Source: Arsenophonus apicola (GTDB lineage: Bacteria; Pseudomonadota; Gammaproteobacteria; Enterobacterales; Enterobacteriaceae). Taken from it: a stretch of DNA of 64,000 nt. Location: assembly GCF_020268605.1 (NCBI RefSeq), contig NZ_CP084222.1, positions 1,178,001-1,242,000 on the forward strand, written 5' to 3'. The stretch's first letter is position 1, and each line of letters opens with the position of its first letter. Below, piece by piece: positions 47,378 through 56,059 of this stretch. The translations under genes and the position numbers were made by a program. The notes beneath the pieces are model-generated. The model did no database searches. It had not been told where the DNA came from and saw nothing but the letters and a program-made list of their open reading frames with translations.

Positions 47378-47700
47378 AATTCACCGATAAAAATAAATAT
47401 CCAAGTCCACCACCACAAACTCAACAATGGCCAAATCAAAAATTCCCAATTCCATTTTGTGCTTTCTTTTTGTTTATCTAATTTCTGTGACGAAAGGGCT
47501 AATTTTTTATTTTTTCTTTGGCTATCTTCTAACAACAAGATAAAACCAAGACCTTTTTTCATGTCTTCCTTTGTAGAAAAATCATCAAACCGAAGGGTTG
47601 CATATCGTCCTCTCAGCACCCTTAGAGCAATAAAAAAGTAAGTAAAAGCGAGTTTAGCGCGTTTTTTAAATGAAGCATGACTACAGAAGACTATTTGCAT
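47374..47700 (-). CDS. Prophage-edge membrane protein of unknown function
   Basis: A 108-aa product with a basic N-terminus, a central charged region (STKEDMKKG, SQRKNKKLALSSQKLDKQKE) and a C-terminal tryptophan-rich hydrophobic helix WEFLIWPLLSLWWWTWIFIF. AAGG lies eight bases before ATG 47700. It sits 12 bases after ogr, where P2-like phages often carry accessory (lysogenic conversion) genes. Function is unknown; a superinfection or envelope role would be inference. Confidence 0.6.
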   Translation of the reverse strand: MQIVFCSHASFKKRAKLAFTYFFIALRVLRGRYATLRFDDFSTKEDMKKGLGFILLLEDSQRKNKKLALSSQKLDKQKESTKWNWEFLIWPLLSLWWWTWIFIFIGEL

Positions 47701-47712
47701 GGGAATAACCTT

Positions 47713-47928
47713 CTAAACGGCGAGTGACATTTGTTGCTCGGTGCAATGTGGGGTAACGGGGTCAATCTTACCCGGTGTTGAAATAAAGCGGGTTAAGCTC
47801 TCGTGGCTGACAAAGGTGGCGCCACAATTAATGTTGTGACATTGGTTATAACGTTCACGGGTGTTTTCTGAAATCTGGTGGGAACTTCGCGTATGGGCCG
47901 CATGACCACAAAGGGGGCAATTCATCAT
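47713..47928 (-). CDS. ogr: Ogr/Delta-like late-gene activator
   Basis: Zinc-finger transcription activator of P2 late promoters (71 aa). The four zinc cysteines are in NCPLCGHAAHTRSS and QCHNINCGATF; the pattern follows P2 Ogr (FHCPLCQHAAHARTS). A GGAGA ribosome-binding site precedes the ATGATG start. Matching TGT-N12-ACA sites occur upstream of V and FI in this prophage. Position after D is as in P2. Confidence 0.93.
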   Translation of the reverse strand: MMNCPLCGHAAHTRSSHQISENTRERYNQCHNINCGATFVSHESLTRFISTPGKIDPVTPHCTEQQMSLAV

Positions 47929-47966
47929 AATGACATTCTCCTTTTTTCAGCTATTTTACCAGCAAG

Positions 47967-49043
47967 TTAGTGACTTTTCATCTCTAAATCGGTGATTTTT
48001 ACTTCCATTTCAATCGAGGTAGTAAAGCCTTTGTCATTGAGATTATGGGTCACTTTCACCACAATCCAGTCGGCGTTATCGATTTGGGGTTTAAAGCCCC
48101 GGACGTTAATCGGGGTTTCCGGGTAAATATCGGCCCGTCCTTTGGCTAACTGAATCGAAAAACTGGCGATACCGCGTTGAATTTTTGCCCAGGTGGCTTT
48201 TGCCGCCCGTGCCGCATTGGCACGATTGGCGTAGGTGTGTGAAAGCACCAGTACATTGCCGTCCTCACCGATAAAATAATCGCCCTGTTTGTTTTTTGTT
48301 GACGCAGAAGGCTTTTTGCGCGCGATTTTAACGGTGTGGGTTTTTTCAGGCTGCTGGGTGTTCAGCCAACTGGCAATCACCCCCGTATAGGCGCTGCGGT
48401 CTGCCAGTGAAAACGAATAATTATCCCCGTCTTTTCGACTCAAGGTCAGGGGCGGTATCCCTTTACCCGAGGCGGTTTGACTTTTCCCCTGTTGCAAAAA
48501 TAACAGCTGGTCATTTTTCACCGTCGCCAGTGCGCCTTCCTGCTGACCTAGTCGGGTTAAAAACGCGCCGTCCGATTCGTTTGTCTGGTCGATATGAGCA
48601 ATTCGGATAGGTTTAAGCGCCGCATCAATACAGGGGGTTAACTGATTGCGACCAGCAAGGGTGGTCACAATTTCTTCCAGCGTTTTATTGTGATATGAGG
48701 CTTCACGTCGCGTGTTGAGGGTCGCGCGAAAATCAGCGCTTCGCGCACGTAATGTCAGACGGTCAGGCGCGCCACTGTATTCGATTTCATCAACAATGAA
48801 TTTCCCCTTCGGGATGAGACTTTCGTTTTTCCAGCCCAGTGCCAGGGTCAGCGTTTCCCCGCGTCGCGGTAAGGCCAGTTTGCCGTCACTATCATCCAGC
48901 TCAATGTCTAGCTGGTCGGCTTCAAATCCCCGATTATCGGTCAGCGTCAGTGACATCAATCGGCCTTCAATCAGCGGATTAATATTTTTACTGCCGGCTG
49001 TTAGCGCAAACGCCGGGATATTTTCCGTGTTGAAAAAGGGCAT
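47967..49043 (-). CDS. D: Tail hub / late control protein gpD
   Basis: P2 gpD-like baseplate hub protein (358 aa), structural counterpart of T4 gp27. Recognisable features are the N-terminal MSLTLTDNRGFEADQLDIELDD, the central LEEIVTTLAG-like segment and the C-terminal NADWIVVKVTHNLNDKGFTT. It overlaps U by one base (TAATG), continuing the FI-D late operon. Confidence 0.9.
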   Translation of the reverse strand: MPFFNTENIPAFALTAGSKNINPLIEGRLMSLTLTDNRGFEADQLDIELDDSDGKLALPRRGETLTLALGWKNESLIPKGKFIVDEIEYSGAPDRLTLRARSADFRATLNTRREASYHNKTLEEIVTTLAGRNQLTPCIDAALKPIRIAHIDQTNESDGAFLTRLGQQEGALATVKNDQLLFLQQGKSQTASGKGIPPLTLSRKDGDNYSFSLADRSAYTGVIASWLNTQQPEKTHTVKIARKKPSASTKNKQGDYFIGEDGNVLVLSHTYANRANAARAAKATWAKIQRGIASFSIQLAKGRADIYPETPINVRGFKPQIDNADWIVVKVTHNLNDKGFTTSIEMEVKITDLEMKSH

Positions 49044-49474
49044 TAGAAAAGCCCCTTAATTTGGTCATTTAAATCACCAAACTTCGCCGAGAGCGAATCA
49101 TCGACCCGTTTTAATTTAAGGGTAAATTCAATCTTACGGGGTGCGCCATCGGCAAAAAAAAGACTTTTGCTTTGGCTGATTTCTTCTATCACGAACATCC
49201 CGTAAATATTGCCTTCACCATCTAGAAACGGCCAGGCTTTACCGCTTTCCGCCATCGCTTCGAGCGCAATCATGGATAATCTGCCACCTGTCAATTCCGG
49301 ATAAAGTGCCCCTGATAGGGTGATATCGTCATTATCCAGCCCAATAAACTGAAAGGCAGGTCGGATACCTAATCGGCTGTTAAACCCATAGCGCCAGCGC
49401 CGATTGATTTGCAGTGTCTGATAGGGCGCAGTTTTAAGCTGAAACACAAACAGTCCCAATGTGGCCATCGGCAT
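49043..49474 (-). CDS. U: Tail protein gpU
   Basis: P2 gpU-like tail protein (143 aa), probably at the tail terminus. The N-terminus MATLGLFVFQLKTAPYQTLQ and WPFLDGEGNIYGMFVIEEIS are typical. ATG codons at 49474 and 49468 are both possible. It begins one base after the T stop and overlaps D. Confidence 0.9.
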   Translation of the reverse strand: MPMATLGLFVFQLKTAPYQTLQINRRWRYGFNSRLGIRPAFQFIGLDNDDITLSGALYPELTGGRLSMIALEAMAESGKAWPFLDGEGNIYGMFVIEEISQSKSLFFADGAPRKIEFTLKLKRVDDSLSAKFGDLNDQIKGLF

Positions 49475-49475
49475 A

Positions 49476-52061
49476 TTAATATTCCTCAGGGTTGTCGCTA
49501 AACCGTCCCCGTTGTTGCGCCTGTTGCTGGCGTTGAAGCTTAAGAAGTTGTCGGCTCACTTCCTGTGCGATATCGTGCGCAGAATGGTTGGGGGCGGCAT
49601 TAATGGTAATGTGAATTGTTGACTGGGCGCTCGTGTGCGGTGTCCGGATAACCGCCGCGTCGGTTTTATCAGCCACAAAAGGGTGGATGGGCTGGTTGGC
49701 GTAAGCATTACTCAATGTCAGCGCGGCAGCGGCAAAGGCCGCCGTATGGCGACGACTTAGTACATGCGCAGGGCCGGTAACAATTTCAGGGCCGTTCTCG
49801 CCAACAATCCCCGCCGTTCCGCGACGGATAACACCACCCTTATCAAACAGTCCTGCGCCTTTGATACCGGCATTTAACACCGTCAAGGATTGGTTCGCGC
49901 GTAAGGTTTTGGTTTCGTCAGAGACCATCCAATCGGGTAACAAATCGGTGACGGTGTTTTTAATCTCGGTAAACAGCGATTTTAACTGTTGCCATTTTTC
50001 CATCACGCCAGTTTTCAGGTTATCAATCAGTTCACTGCCAAAGTTTTTAATACTGTTCTTGATTTTTTGACAGCCGTCGGCAAAAAAACGATACGTTTTT
50101 CCCCATAAATTTTTGAAAAAGGGGGCGATATTATCCCAATAGCGATAAATCAGTAGCGCGGCGACCGCAATCGCCGTGATAGCTAACACAATCGGGTTGG
50201 TGAGTAGCACGGCTGTTAAGCGGATCAAGCCGGCACTTAACAGGCTTAACCCCAGTCTAACCGCCGCCAATGGCCCAGTCAGTGCCGCCATGGCTAATGT
50301 CATGACGCCCCCAATGGTGATCAGTGCCGCAAACCCCGCGATGGCCACGCCAAAATAGCGGGTCATTGTGGGGTGAGATTTGAAAAAATCCGCTAATTTA
50401 CTCAATTGCTGGTTAAGCATTTCCAACCCCTGGGTATAAAGCGGTAACAGATTATTTCCCATCTCACGGTATAAGTCCGCTTTTTTGGCTTCCAGTTCAA
50501 TTTGTTGCCCCTGGGCGGTTTTTTTTCCTTCGGCAATCAGCTGCTCAAGGCCATAAGCGGCATTGCCGGCCTTGATTTGTTTCTCAATGTTGGCATGTTC
50601 GCGATACATCGTCACAAATAAATCCGAGCCGGTACGGCTGGAAAACAGTTGCGCGATTTGGGTTTCCATTTGCGATTCGGTTAATTGCGGGTATTTCTTC
50701 CGAATACGCGGCACAATTTCGTCCATCAGATAGCGAAAAGGGTCGCGTTTGTAGAGTTCTACATTCACCAGCGCATCGTTATTCATTTTGGTGACGTGAC
50801 CGGTTTTGCCGTATTTGACTGATCCTTTTTTCAAGAGACCGAGTCCCATCAGGTTTTCCATCGCACCTTGGGTCGTTTTGCCTTTTACCAGATTCTGATA
50901 AGCACTGTTTAATGAGGTGCCGGTTCGGTCACCGCCTAACTGCTGGATAAGATGTGACATACCAAAATAGAACGCATCGGTGTTCATCTGTTTGACAGCG
51001 GTGCCACCCGTTTTCATCATCGCCAGATAATCTTCCGGCAAGACCATCCCCCCACTGGCGGTCATCGATTTTGCCGTCATATCAACCGAGCGTTTAAATT
51101 GCGCAGGGGTGTTAATTTCATTACGTAACTCGGCAATTTTGAGCACAGCAGGTGACTGGTCACGTAACGCCTCGGCAGCGGATCCACTGACGCCATGTGA
51201 CGACATAAATTTAGTGGCGAATTGAAGCTTAAGCAACGTCGGCGAGACCAGTTCAGTTTCATGATAATTGCGTAAAACGGAGTAAGCCTCTTTAATCACT
51301 TTCAGGTTTTCGGTCGTGCTGTTACCAAAAATATGCATGCTTCTGGCAAACTTTTCAGCATCCGCCAGCATCTCCTCTCCACCCCCGAGCGCTTTAAAGG
51401 AAATCGCTTCTTTTTGATAAATCGCCGCTTCATTGAGGGTCGGTTTGACCGCCATGGCGGTGGCGGCACCGGTGGCGACCATGCCCGCCCCATGAGACAG
51501 TAGATTGCTTCGGCGGTTCATACTCTGTTGATAACGGTTTCGGGCGGTGGTGAGGTGTTTTTCGCGGGCTGATATTTTGGCAAGCTGGCCTTCCTGGCTT
51601 TTTAACGCCTGCGTATATTTCTGCGTTTCTTGCCGGATATGGGCGGTGGCCTGGTCCGCGTGATTGACGGATAACCCCATTTTATCAAACGACGACCGGA
51701 TTTTTTGATTTTGGGTGAGAAAGCCCTGATACTGACGCTCAAGTTTCGCCACGCTGGCCCACTGTTTTTCTAGTGTGGCGGTTTGTTTTTGGGTGGGATT
51801 TTGGAGACCCGCCATCTCAAGGCCCATCATTTTGCCTTTCAGGCGCGCTTTTTCCAGTGCCTGACCGAGAGTATTGATTTTGCCACTGAGCGTCTGTAAC
51901 TGGGTCAGTTTTTGGCTCGCCTGATTGAGTTGCGTCAAGCGCTCGCGCGTGCTTTTAAGCTGTTTCGCCAGTCGGGTATTGGCGGTTTTGGCTTTCTCAA
52001 AGGGGCCACTGAGCCTGTCGATAGCACTTAAAATGACCTGTAGACGTAAATCTTTACTCAT
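49476..52061 (-). CDS. T: Tail tape-measure protein gpT
   Basis: Determines tail length and is packed in the tube; 861 aa, slightly longer than P2 gpT. The N-terminal 170 residues are coiled-coil (KLTQLQTLSGKINTLGQALEK), followed by the TP901-type tape-measure core, hydrophobic helices at about 565-640, and a C-terminal GIVGENGPEIVTGPAHVLSR motif common in tape measures. The first eight bases overlap the end of the E+E' frame. Confidence 0.93.
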   Translation of the reverse strand: MSKDLRLQVILSAIDRLSGPFEKAKTANTRLAKQLKSTRERLTQLNQASQKLTQLQTLSGKINTLGQALEKARLKGKMMGLEMAGLQNPTQKQTATLEKQWASVAKLERQYQGFLTQNQKIRSSFDKMGLSVNHADQATAHIRQETQKYTQALKSQEGQLAKISAREKHLTTARNRYQQSMNRRSNLLSHGAGMVATGAATAMAVKPTLNEAAIYQKEAISFKALGGGEEMLADAEKFARSMHIFGNSTTENLKVIKEAYSVLRNYHETELVSPTLLKLQFATKFMSSHGVSGSAAEALRDQSPAVLKIAELRNEINTPAQFKRSVDMTAKSMTASGGMVLPEDYLAMMKTGGTAVKQMNTDAFYFGMSHLIQQLGGDRTGTSLNSAYQNLVKGKTTQGAMENLMGLGLLKKGSVKYGKTGHVTKMNNDALVNVELYKRDPFRYLMDEIVPRIRKKYPQLTESQMETQIAQLFSSRTGSDLFVTMYREHANIEKQIKAGNAAYGLEQLIAEGKKTAQGQQIELEAKKADLYREMGNNLLPLYTQGLEMLNQQLSKLADFFKSHPTMTRYFGVAIAGFAALITIGGVMTLAMAALTGPLAAVRLGLSLLSAGLIRLTAVLLTNPIVLAITAIAVAALLIYRYWDNIAPFFKNLWGKTYRFFADGCQKIKNSIKNFGSELIDNLKTGVMEKWQQLKSLFTEIKNTVTDLLPDWMVSDETKTLRANQSLTVLNAGIKGAGLFDKGGVIRRGTAGIVGENGPEIVTGPAHVLSRRHTAAFAAAALTLSNAYANQPIHPFVADKTDAAVIRTPHTSAQSTIHITINAAPNHSAHDIAQEVSRQLLKLQRQQQAQQRGRFSDNPEEY

Positions 52062-52487
52062 GCGTTTGACTTCGTAGGTAAGCCTGATGCCGCCACATCA
52101 GCAAATCTGACAATGACAGTTGGCCGGTTTCAGACGGGGGCCAGTGGAAAATGACCGCAATATCGGCTTCCAGGGCTTCGACGGTTAACGCGTCGGGAAG
52201 TCGGCCGTCACCGATTTCGGCAACAAAAAAAGCCCAAGCTCATTGGCTAGATTGACAAAATCGCCCGGGCTCATTTGTCGCATTTCCTGCTCGTTTAAGC
52301 TCGGGGTCATAATACGCGGTAAGACTTTCATCACGGTATCGACATCTATCTGCATCAGCGGACTTAACTGGACTCCCCGCAGGTCGCCGACTTGCGGTTT
52401 GCGTAGTGTCACCTGATTAATCGGTGTTTCACCGCGTGCGATGGGTTCTTCCAGGTTTATGATTCGGGTATTTGGTGTTTTTTTCAT
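52054..52487 (-). CDS. E': Tail assembly chaperone gpE+E' (-1 frameshift product)
   Basis: The long form of the tail assembly chaperone. Ribosomes slipping -1 on T TTT TTG (52230-52224) leave the E frame after LGLF and continue VAEIGDGRLPDALTVEALEA, ending at TAA 52054, for about 144 aa (P2 E+E' is about 142). The extension carries HWPPSETGQLSLSDLLMWRH, the kind of C-terminus seen in P2-like E'. The ratio of E to E+E' is important for tail assembly in this phage family. Confidence 0.85.
52185..52487 (-). CDS. E: Tail assembly chaperone gpE
   Basis: Short form (100 aa), read without frameshift and ending VTADFPTR. It begins three bases after the FII stop. The central segment LRGVQLSPLMQIDVDTVMKV and MSPGDFVNLANELGLF match P2-like gpE. 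Together with E+E' it acts on the tape-measure protein encoded immediately downstream. Confidence 0.9.
   Translation of the reverse strand: MKKTPNTRIINLEEPIARGETPINQVTLRKPQVGDLRGVQLSPLMQIDVDTVMKVLPRIMTPSLNEQEMRQMSPGDFVNLANELGLFLLPKSVTADFPTR
52224..52230 (-). promoter_or_regulatory. Slippery heptamer T TTT TTG in gene E
   Basis: On the minus strand the E-frame codons CTT TTT TTG (from 52232) contain the canonical X XXY YYZ heptamer. The -1 frame is open for about 56 codons past it and terminates at 52054. The same heptamer is used in P2 gene E. Confidence 0.88.
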
Positions 52488-52490
52488 GGG

Positions 52491-53006
52491 TTATAGTCCT
52501 AATGCGGCGCGTTGTTTTTCAAGGCGATTAACGCCGGCCACTTTTTCAATTAAATTAATTACATCAATTTCAATCAGTTCCTGACCGTCCCACAGCAGCT
52601 TGAAATAGGTGGCTTTAAAGCTCAGTTTGGTTTGCGTGTTATCGCCGGACTTGGCACTACCCGGGTCAATTTCAGAAAATCGGCCGCGGGTGACGATTTC
52701 AACGGCGGTCACTTCCCCCGTGTCGTCGCGCTGATAGGCGCCACAAAAACGCAGTGGCACACCATCAAGGGTGCTTATCCCCCATTGCTTATAAAGCTGT
52801 GCATCAAGACCCCCTAACGTGAATTCCATATCCAGCGCACCGCCGTCAAGCCCTAAGTCAATCTGCGCTTCGCCATTCATGCCACCGCCGCGGTAGGCTT
52901 CCATTTTGCGAGTCAGTTTGGGCAGTGTGACCTCTTCAATCACGCCTAACCAGCTTTGCCCATCATCAAACAGGTTCATGTTTTTTAACTTGCGAGGTAA
53001 TGCCAT
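52491..53006 (-). CDS. FII: Major tail tube protein gpFII
   Basis: Forms the inner tube of the contractile tail (171 aa; P2 172). Characteristic segments are MALPRKLKNMNLFDDGQSWLG, VTLPKLTRKMEAYRGGGMNG and ATYFKLLWDGQELIEIDVIN. It starts two bases after FI. Confidence 0.94.
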   Translation of the reverse strand: MALPRKLKNMNLFDDGQSWLGVIEEVTLPKLTRKMEAYRGGGMNGEAQIDLGLDGGALDMEFTLGGLDAQLYKQWGISTLDGVPLRFCGAYQRDDTGEVTAVEIVTRGRFSEIDPGSAKSGDNTQTKLSFKATYFKLLWDGQELIEIDVINLIEKVAGVNRLEKQRAALGL

Positions 53007-53008
53007 AC

Positions 53009-54181
53009 TTAACCCTTAATCTTGTTGCTAAAATCCAGTAAATACTGGTCAGTAATACGCTGGCGTAATAACAGGTTTTCCAACGGCGGCACCGGCGTAT
53101 AGTCATAATCCAGTGTCAGCTTGCCGTCTTTGAGCGTTTCTTTGGTATTCACCTTGTCGTCATACCAGCACTGCCCACCCAGTAAAACCCCCTCGGCAAT
53201 CAAACGTCGAAGTTTGGCGTTAATGCCTTCAATAATATCGCGCGTCAGCGATGGACTGAGCGTTTTGTCTATCGCCCAGAAATGCGCCTCGGCAAAGGTA
53301 TCGGCTAAAATATGGGCGGTGCGGGTGGCACTTTCAAATTGAAAAAGCGGTTCATCCGAGCAGGTACGCGACCCCCAAAACCGGAAACCATCCTGACGAA
53401 TAAGCGTGGTAATGGCGTTCTGGTTTAATAATCCGGCATCGGTATTCGGGTCTTGCAAATCCCACGACAGGTCAGCGGAAATCCCCGTCACGCCATTAAT
53501 GCCGACATTAGACAGTGTTTTATGCCACCCCGTGTCATTATCGATTTTTGCCCGCAACCCTAATGCAAACGCCGTGGCATAGGTGGTTTGTTCACGATGG
53601 GTGGCACTGTTCCAGGCTAAAAAATCCGGCCAAATCAGCATCAGCTCACGCTGGCTAAAATTTTTGCGATACGCTATCGCGTCGGTCACGGTATGACACC
53701 CTGCGGCACTGATATAGGCCATCGCGCGTAACTTTTGGGCGACGGTCGCCAGCGCCGTTGCGACCGCCTGGTTATCCAACCCAGGCACGGCTAAAATACG
53801 CGGTTTTACACCGAGCTGGTTGTTAGCGGATAACAGCGCCTGTAAGCCGGTTTTTTTACCTTCAGGCGTGGTGGTGCCAATGATATTGGTGGTGGTCTCC
53901 TCGGGGGTTTTCCCTTCGGCGACCCGTACGACCACTGTTATTGGGTTGGTTTGGGCTAAAATCGCGGTTAAAACAGGCCCGAGCGTTCCCTTTTTTCCGG
54001 CTTTGCCTATCGCAGCGGCGAGGTCAGTTAACCGCACCGCGGTATTAAGTGGAAAGGTGGTACTGTCGGCATCGCCTGCGGTACAGACGACACCGGCAAT
54101 GGCGGTGCTGCTGGTGCGGATAGAGCGCGTGCCTTCATTGATTTCAATCACACGCACGCCATGATGATAGTCTTGCGGCAT
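53009..54181 (-). CDS. FI: Tail sheath protein gpFI
   Basis: Contractile sheath subunit (390 aa; P2 396). The N-terminus YHHGVRVIEINEGTRSIRTS and the C-terminal FWGSRTCSDEPLFQFESATR and YDYTPVPPLENLLLRQRITD are strongly conserved in P2-like sheaths. It is the first gene of the FI-D operon, with an Ogr site 71-88 bases upstream of its start. Confidence 0.95.
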   Translation of the reverse strand: MPQDYHHGVRVIEINEGTRSIRTSSTAIAGVVCTAGDADSTTFPLNTAVRLTDLAAAIGKAGKKGTLGPVLTAILAQTNPITVVVRVAEGKTPEETTTNIIGTTTPEGKKTGLQALLSANNQLGVKPRILAVPGLDNQAVATALATVAQKLRAMAYISAAGCHTVTDAIAYRKNFSQRELMLIWPDFLAWNSATHREQTTYATAFALGLRAKIDNDTGWHKTLSNVGINGVTGISADLSWDLQDPNTDAGLLNQNAITTLIRQDGFRFWGSRTCSDEPLFQFESATRTAHILADTFAEAHFWAIDKTLSPSLTRDIIEGINAKLRRLIAEGVLLGGQCWYDDKVNTKETLKDGKLTLDYDYTPVPPLENLLLRQRITDQYLLDFSNKIKG

Positions 54182-54251
54182 AATCGGATTCCTGATTTCG
54201 TTATATTATTCAGTGTCTATCATCAAGGGGATAAAAGCCTGTTATTGGCAT

Positions 54252-54269
54252 TGTATCAGCGCTCAGACA
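54252..54269 (-). promoter_or_regulatory. Ogr site of late promoter PF
   Basis: TGTATCAGCGCTCAGACA fits the P2 Ogr/Delta site TGT-N12-ACA. It lies in the gap between the fibre-assembly gene and FI, and shares the 10-base core GCTCAGACAA with the site upstream of V. Confidence 0.78.
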
Positions 54270-54270
54270 A

Positions 54271-54829
54271 TCACGCCGGTTTTATCGGCCAGTCAATATC
54301 AGGTGCTGTTGAAGTATCAGTGCGATTAACTAATACTCTGTATTTTTTCCAGTCAACCAACCGCTTTTTCTCCACTTCCGTAGCTATGTCTAAATCTATG
54401 GCATCTTGAAGAGGTGCAATTTCACAAGTGGCATCATATAATTTTTGTTGTTTGAGACCTTCTAATTTCTTTCTTTCTGCTAATTTTTCAGCTTTAATAT
54501 CCTTGACCCATTTTTCACCATTCCAGACATCAAATTCGCTTTTTGGAGCTAATGGTGTCAAATATTCCGGTACTTTTCCCAATTTCATAATGGTGACAGA
54601 TTGACGGTTTTTCGTATCAAACAAAACCAAGCCGCGATGATCTTCCTGATATTCCCATTCCTGATTTTTTTCATTAAAAAACAACAGCGAAACCTTCTTT
54701 TTTGTCAATCGGTTTTTTTTCGGTATGAAAAGGCAATATGTCATGCGTTTCATCCGTGTAAGCATCGCAAGAACCAATCAACTCATAGGTATCACTCGTG
54801 TAATTATAAGCTTTAAAAATTCTGGACAT
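54271..54829 (-). pseudogene. G: Tail fibre assembly protein (gpG/Tfa-like), frameshifted
   Basis: Chaperone for tail-fibre assembly. The true start is ATG 54829, six bases after AAGGA; it encodes MSRIFKAYNYTSDTYELIGS and onward to FAVVF, then hits TAA at 54676-54674. The remaining frame, NEKNQEWEYQEDHRGLV to DIDWPIKPA, continues in another frame. The switch is at a run of six T (54681-54676); with five, the protein reads FAVVFNEKNQEWEYQ without break. So one base was gained, or slippage is needed for expression. It follows fibre gene H by nine bases. Confidence 0.85.
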
Positions 54830-54838
54830 TTTGATTCC

Positions 54839-56059
54839 TTAGCTGATTCTGTACCAGCCCATCAAAGTAACAAAAGCATTCGTTATATTAATTTCGCTAC
54901 CCCCTCCGGTTTTTACAGTTGTACCTGAAACCGTATGTGAATGCGGGCCGATTGCTACAGTGTGCGAGTGATTTCCACTAGAAGAAGTTGTTGCATTAAC
55001 TTTTTGATTGGATGCCGCAACCCAGGCCGAACCTGATGCTCCTATATATCCACTGTTTTTGGTATAGTTATGTACGTGATTACCTGTTGTATTGGTATTT
55101 TTATTACCATAATCATAGCTACTCGTCGTTGCTGAAAAGGTATGTCCATGCGCGGGTAATTGCGCTTCGGTAAGCTTAATAGCATCAGCGCCTCCGCTGG
55201 TAAATACATTAGAGCCATCTGCTTTCGCTAACCGGATAGTTTTATTTTCACCAATGTATTGCCACTTCGTATTAGGAAATAAGGTATTGGGATTTTTGTT
55301 TTGAGCAAACCAGATAACCACCCCAACAGGGTAAAGCGTATTGATATTCATCGCATTTTGTAATGCTTTAGTCACCGCATCTTGACTTATTACTTTTTCA
55401 GTAGAATTACCGATTGTTTGCACGATTTTTGTCTTATCGATTTTGTTGTTTAATTCCTGGTTAAAGGCCAGTTGGGTGACATAATCGCCAATCGGTTGTT
55501 TGGTATCTAATGCCTTCGTGACACCTTCCTGGCTGATAACATCGGTTGGCGAATCCCCTGTTGTTTGTTTAATCGCTTGCTTGTCAATTTTTTTATTTAT
55601 TTCGGTATCGACATACTGTCGGGTCGCCAGTACCACCGAGGGGTCAATTTTAAGGGTCACCGCCTCGGTATGACTGACAATAAAAACCGCCCGTATCGTC
55701 TGGGTTCGACCTGATCCTTCGGCTAATTGCGGTTTGTAGGTTTCCGGGCAGTTACCGACCGCAATGAGCACATTCTCTTTATCAAAGAGTCCCACCTCCC
55801 GTATCCACCAACCGCCTTCATTTTCGGGAATAATCTGCTCAGCAATCACTTGGTTGGGATTATTTTTATCGACCCAAAGCTGATTAATCGCGGCTCGGCG
55901 ACGTTCATTAATCAGTTGGGTCTGTTGGGTGTCTGGGGTGGGTAACGAGCCACCCCCATCGCCAACGGCCATTTGCGTAATGGCGATTTTTGTACCCAGT
56001 GCTGTCGCTTCGGCAACACGGTGTTCGCCCTGGCGGGTTAACAGGCAAAAGTATTTCAT
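54839..56059 (-). CDS. H: Tail fibre protein gpH-like
   Basis: Receptor-binding fibre (406 aa, much shorter than P2 gpH, about 669). The N-terminal 150 residues match the P2 attachment domain (GTKIAITQMAVGDGGG, GGWWIREVGLFD). The shaft has two related 30-residue repeats (KQTTGDSPTDVISQEGVTKA and VQTIGNSTEKVISQDAVTKA). The C-terminal tip has four HxH-type motifs, AHGH, NHVH, NHSH and PHSH, a pattern that coordinates metal in T4-like fibre needles. Ends at the conserved FVTLMGWYRIS. Confidence 0.9.
   Translation of the reverse strand: MKYFCLLTRQGEHRVAEATALGTKIAITQMAVGDGGGSLPTPDTQQTQLINERRRAAINQLWVDKNNPNQVIAEQIIPENEGGWWIREVGLFDKENVLIAVGNCPETYKPQLAEGSGRTQTIRAVFIVSHTEAVTLKIDPSVVLATRQYVDTEINKKIDKQAIKQTTGDSPTDVISQEGVTKALDTKQPIGDYVTQLAFNQELNNKIDKTKIVQTIGNSTEKVISQDAVTKALQNAMNINTLYPVGVVIWFAQNKNPNTLFPNTKWQYIGENKTIRLAKADGSNVFTSGGADAIKLTEAQLPAHGHTFSATTSSYDYGNKNTNTTGNHVHNYTKNSGYIGASGSAWVAASNQKVNATTSSSGNHSHTVAIGPHSHTVSGTTVKTGGGSEINITNAFVTLMGWYRIS

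Noticed and set aside
54271..54777. 168-aa fibre-assembly protein starting at 54777
   Set aside because: Its first 34 or so residues are an out-of-frame reading; the true N-terminus with a ribosome-binding site is at 54829 in another frame.
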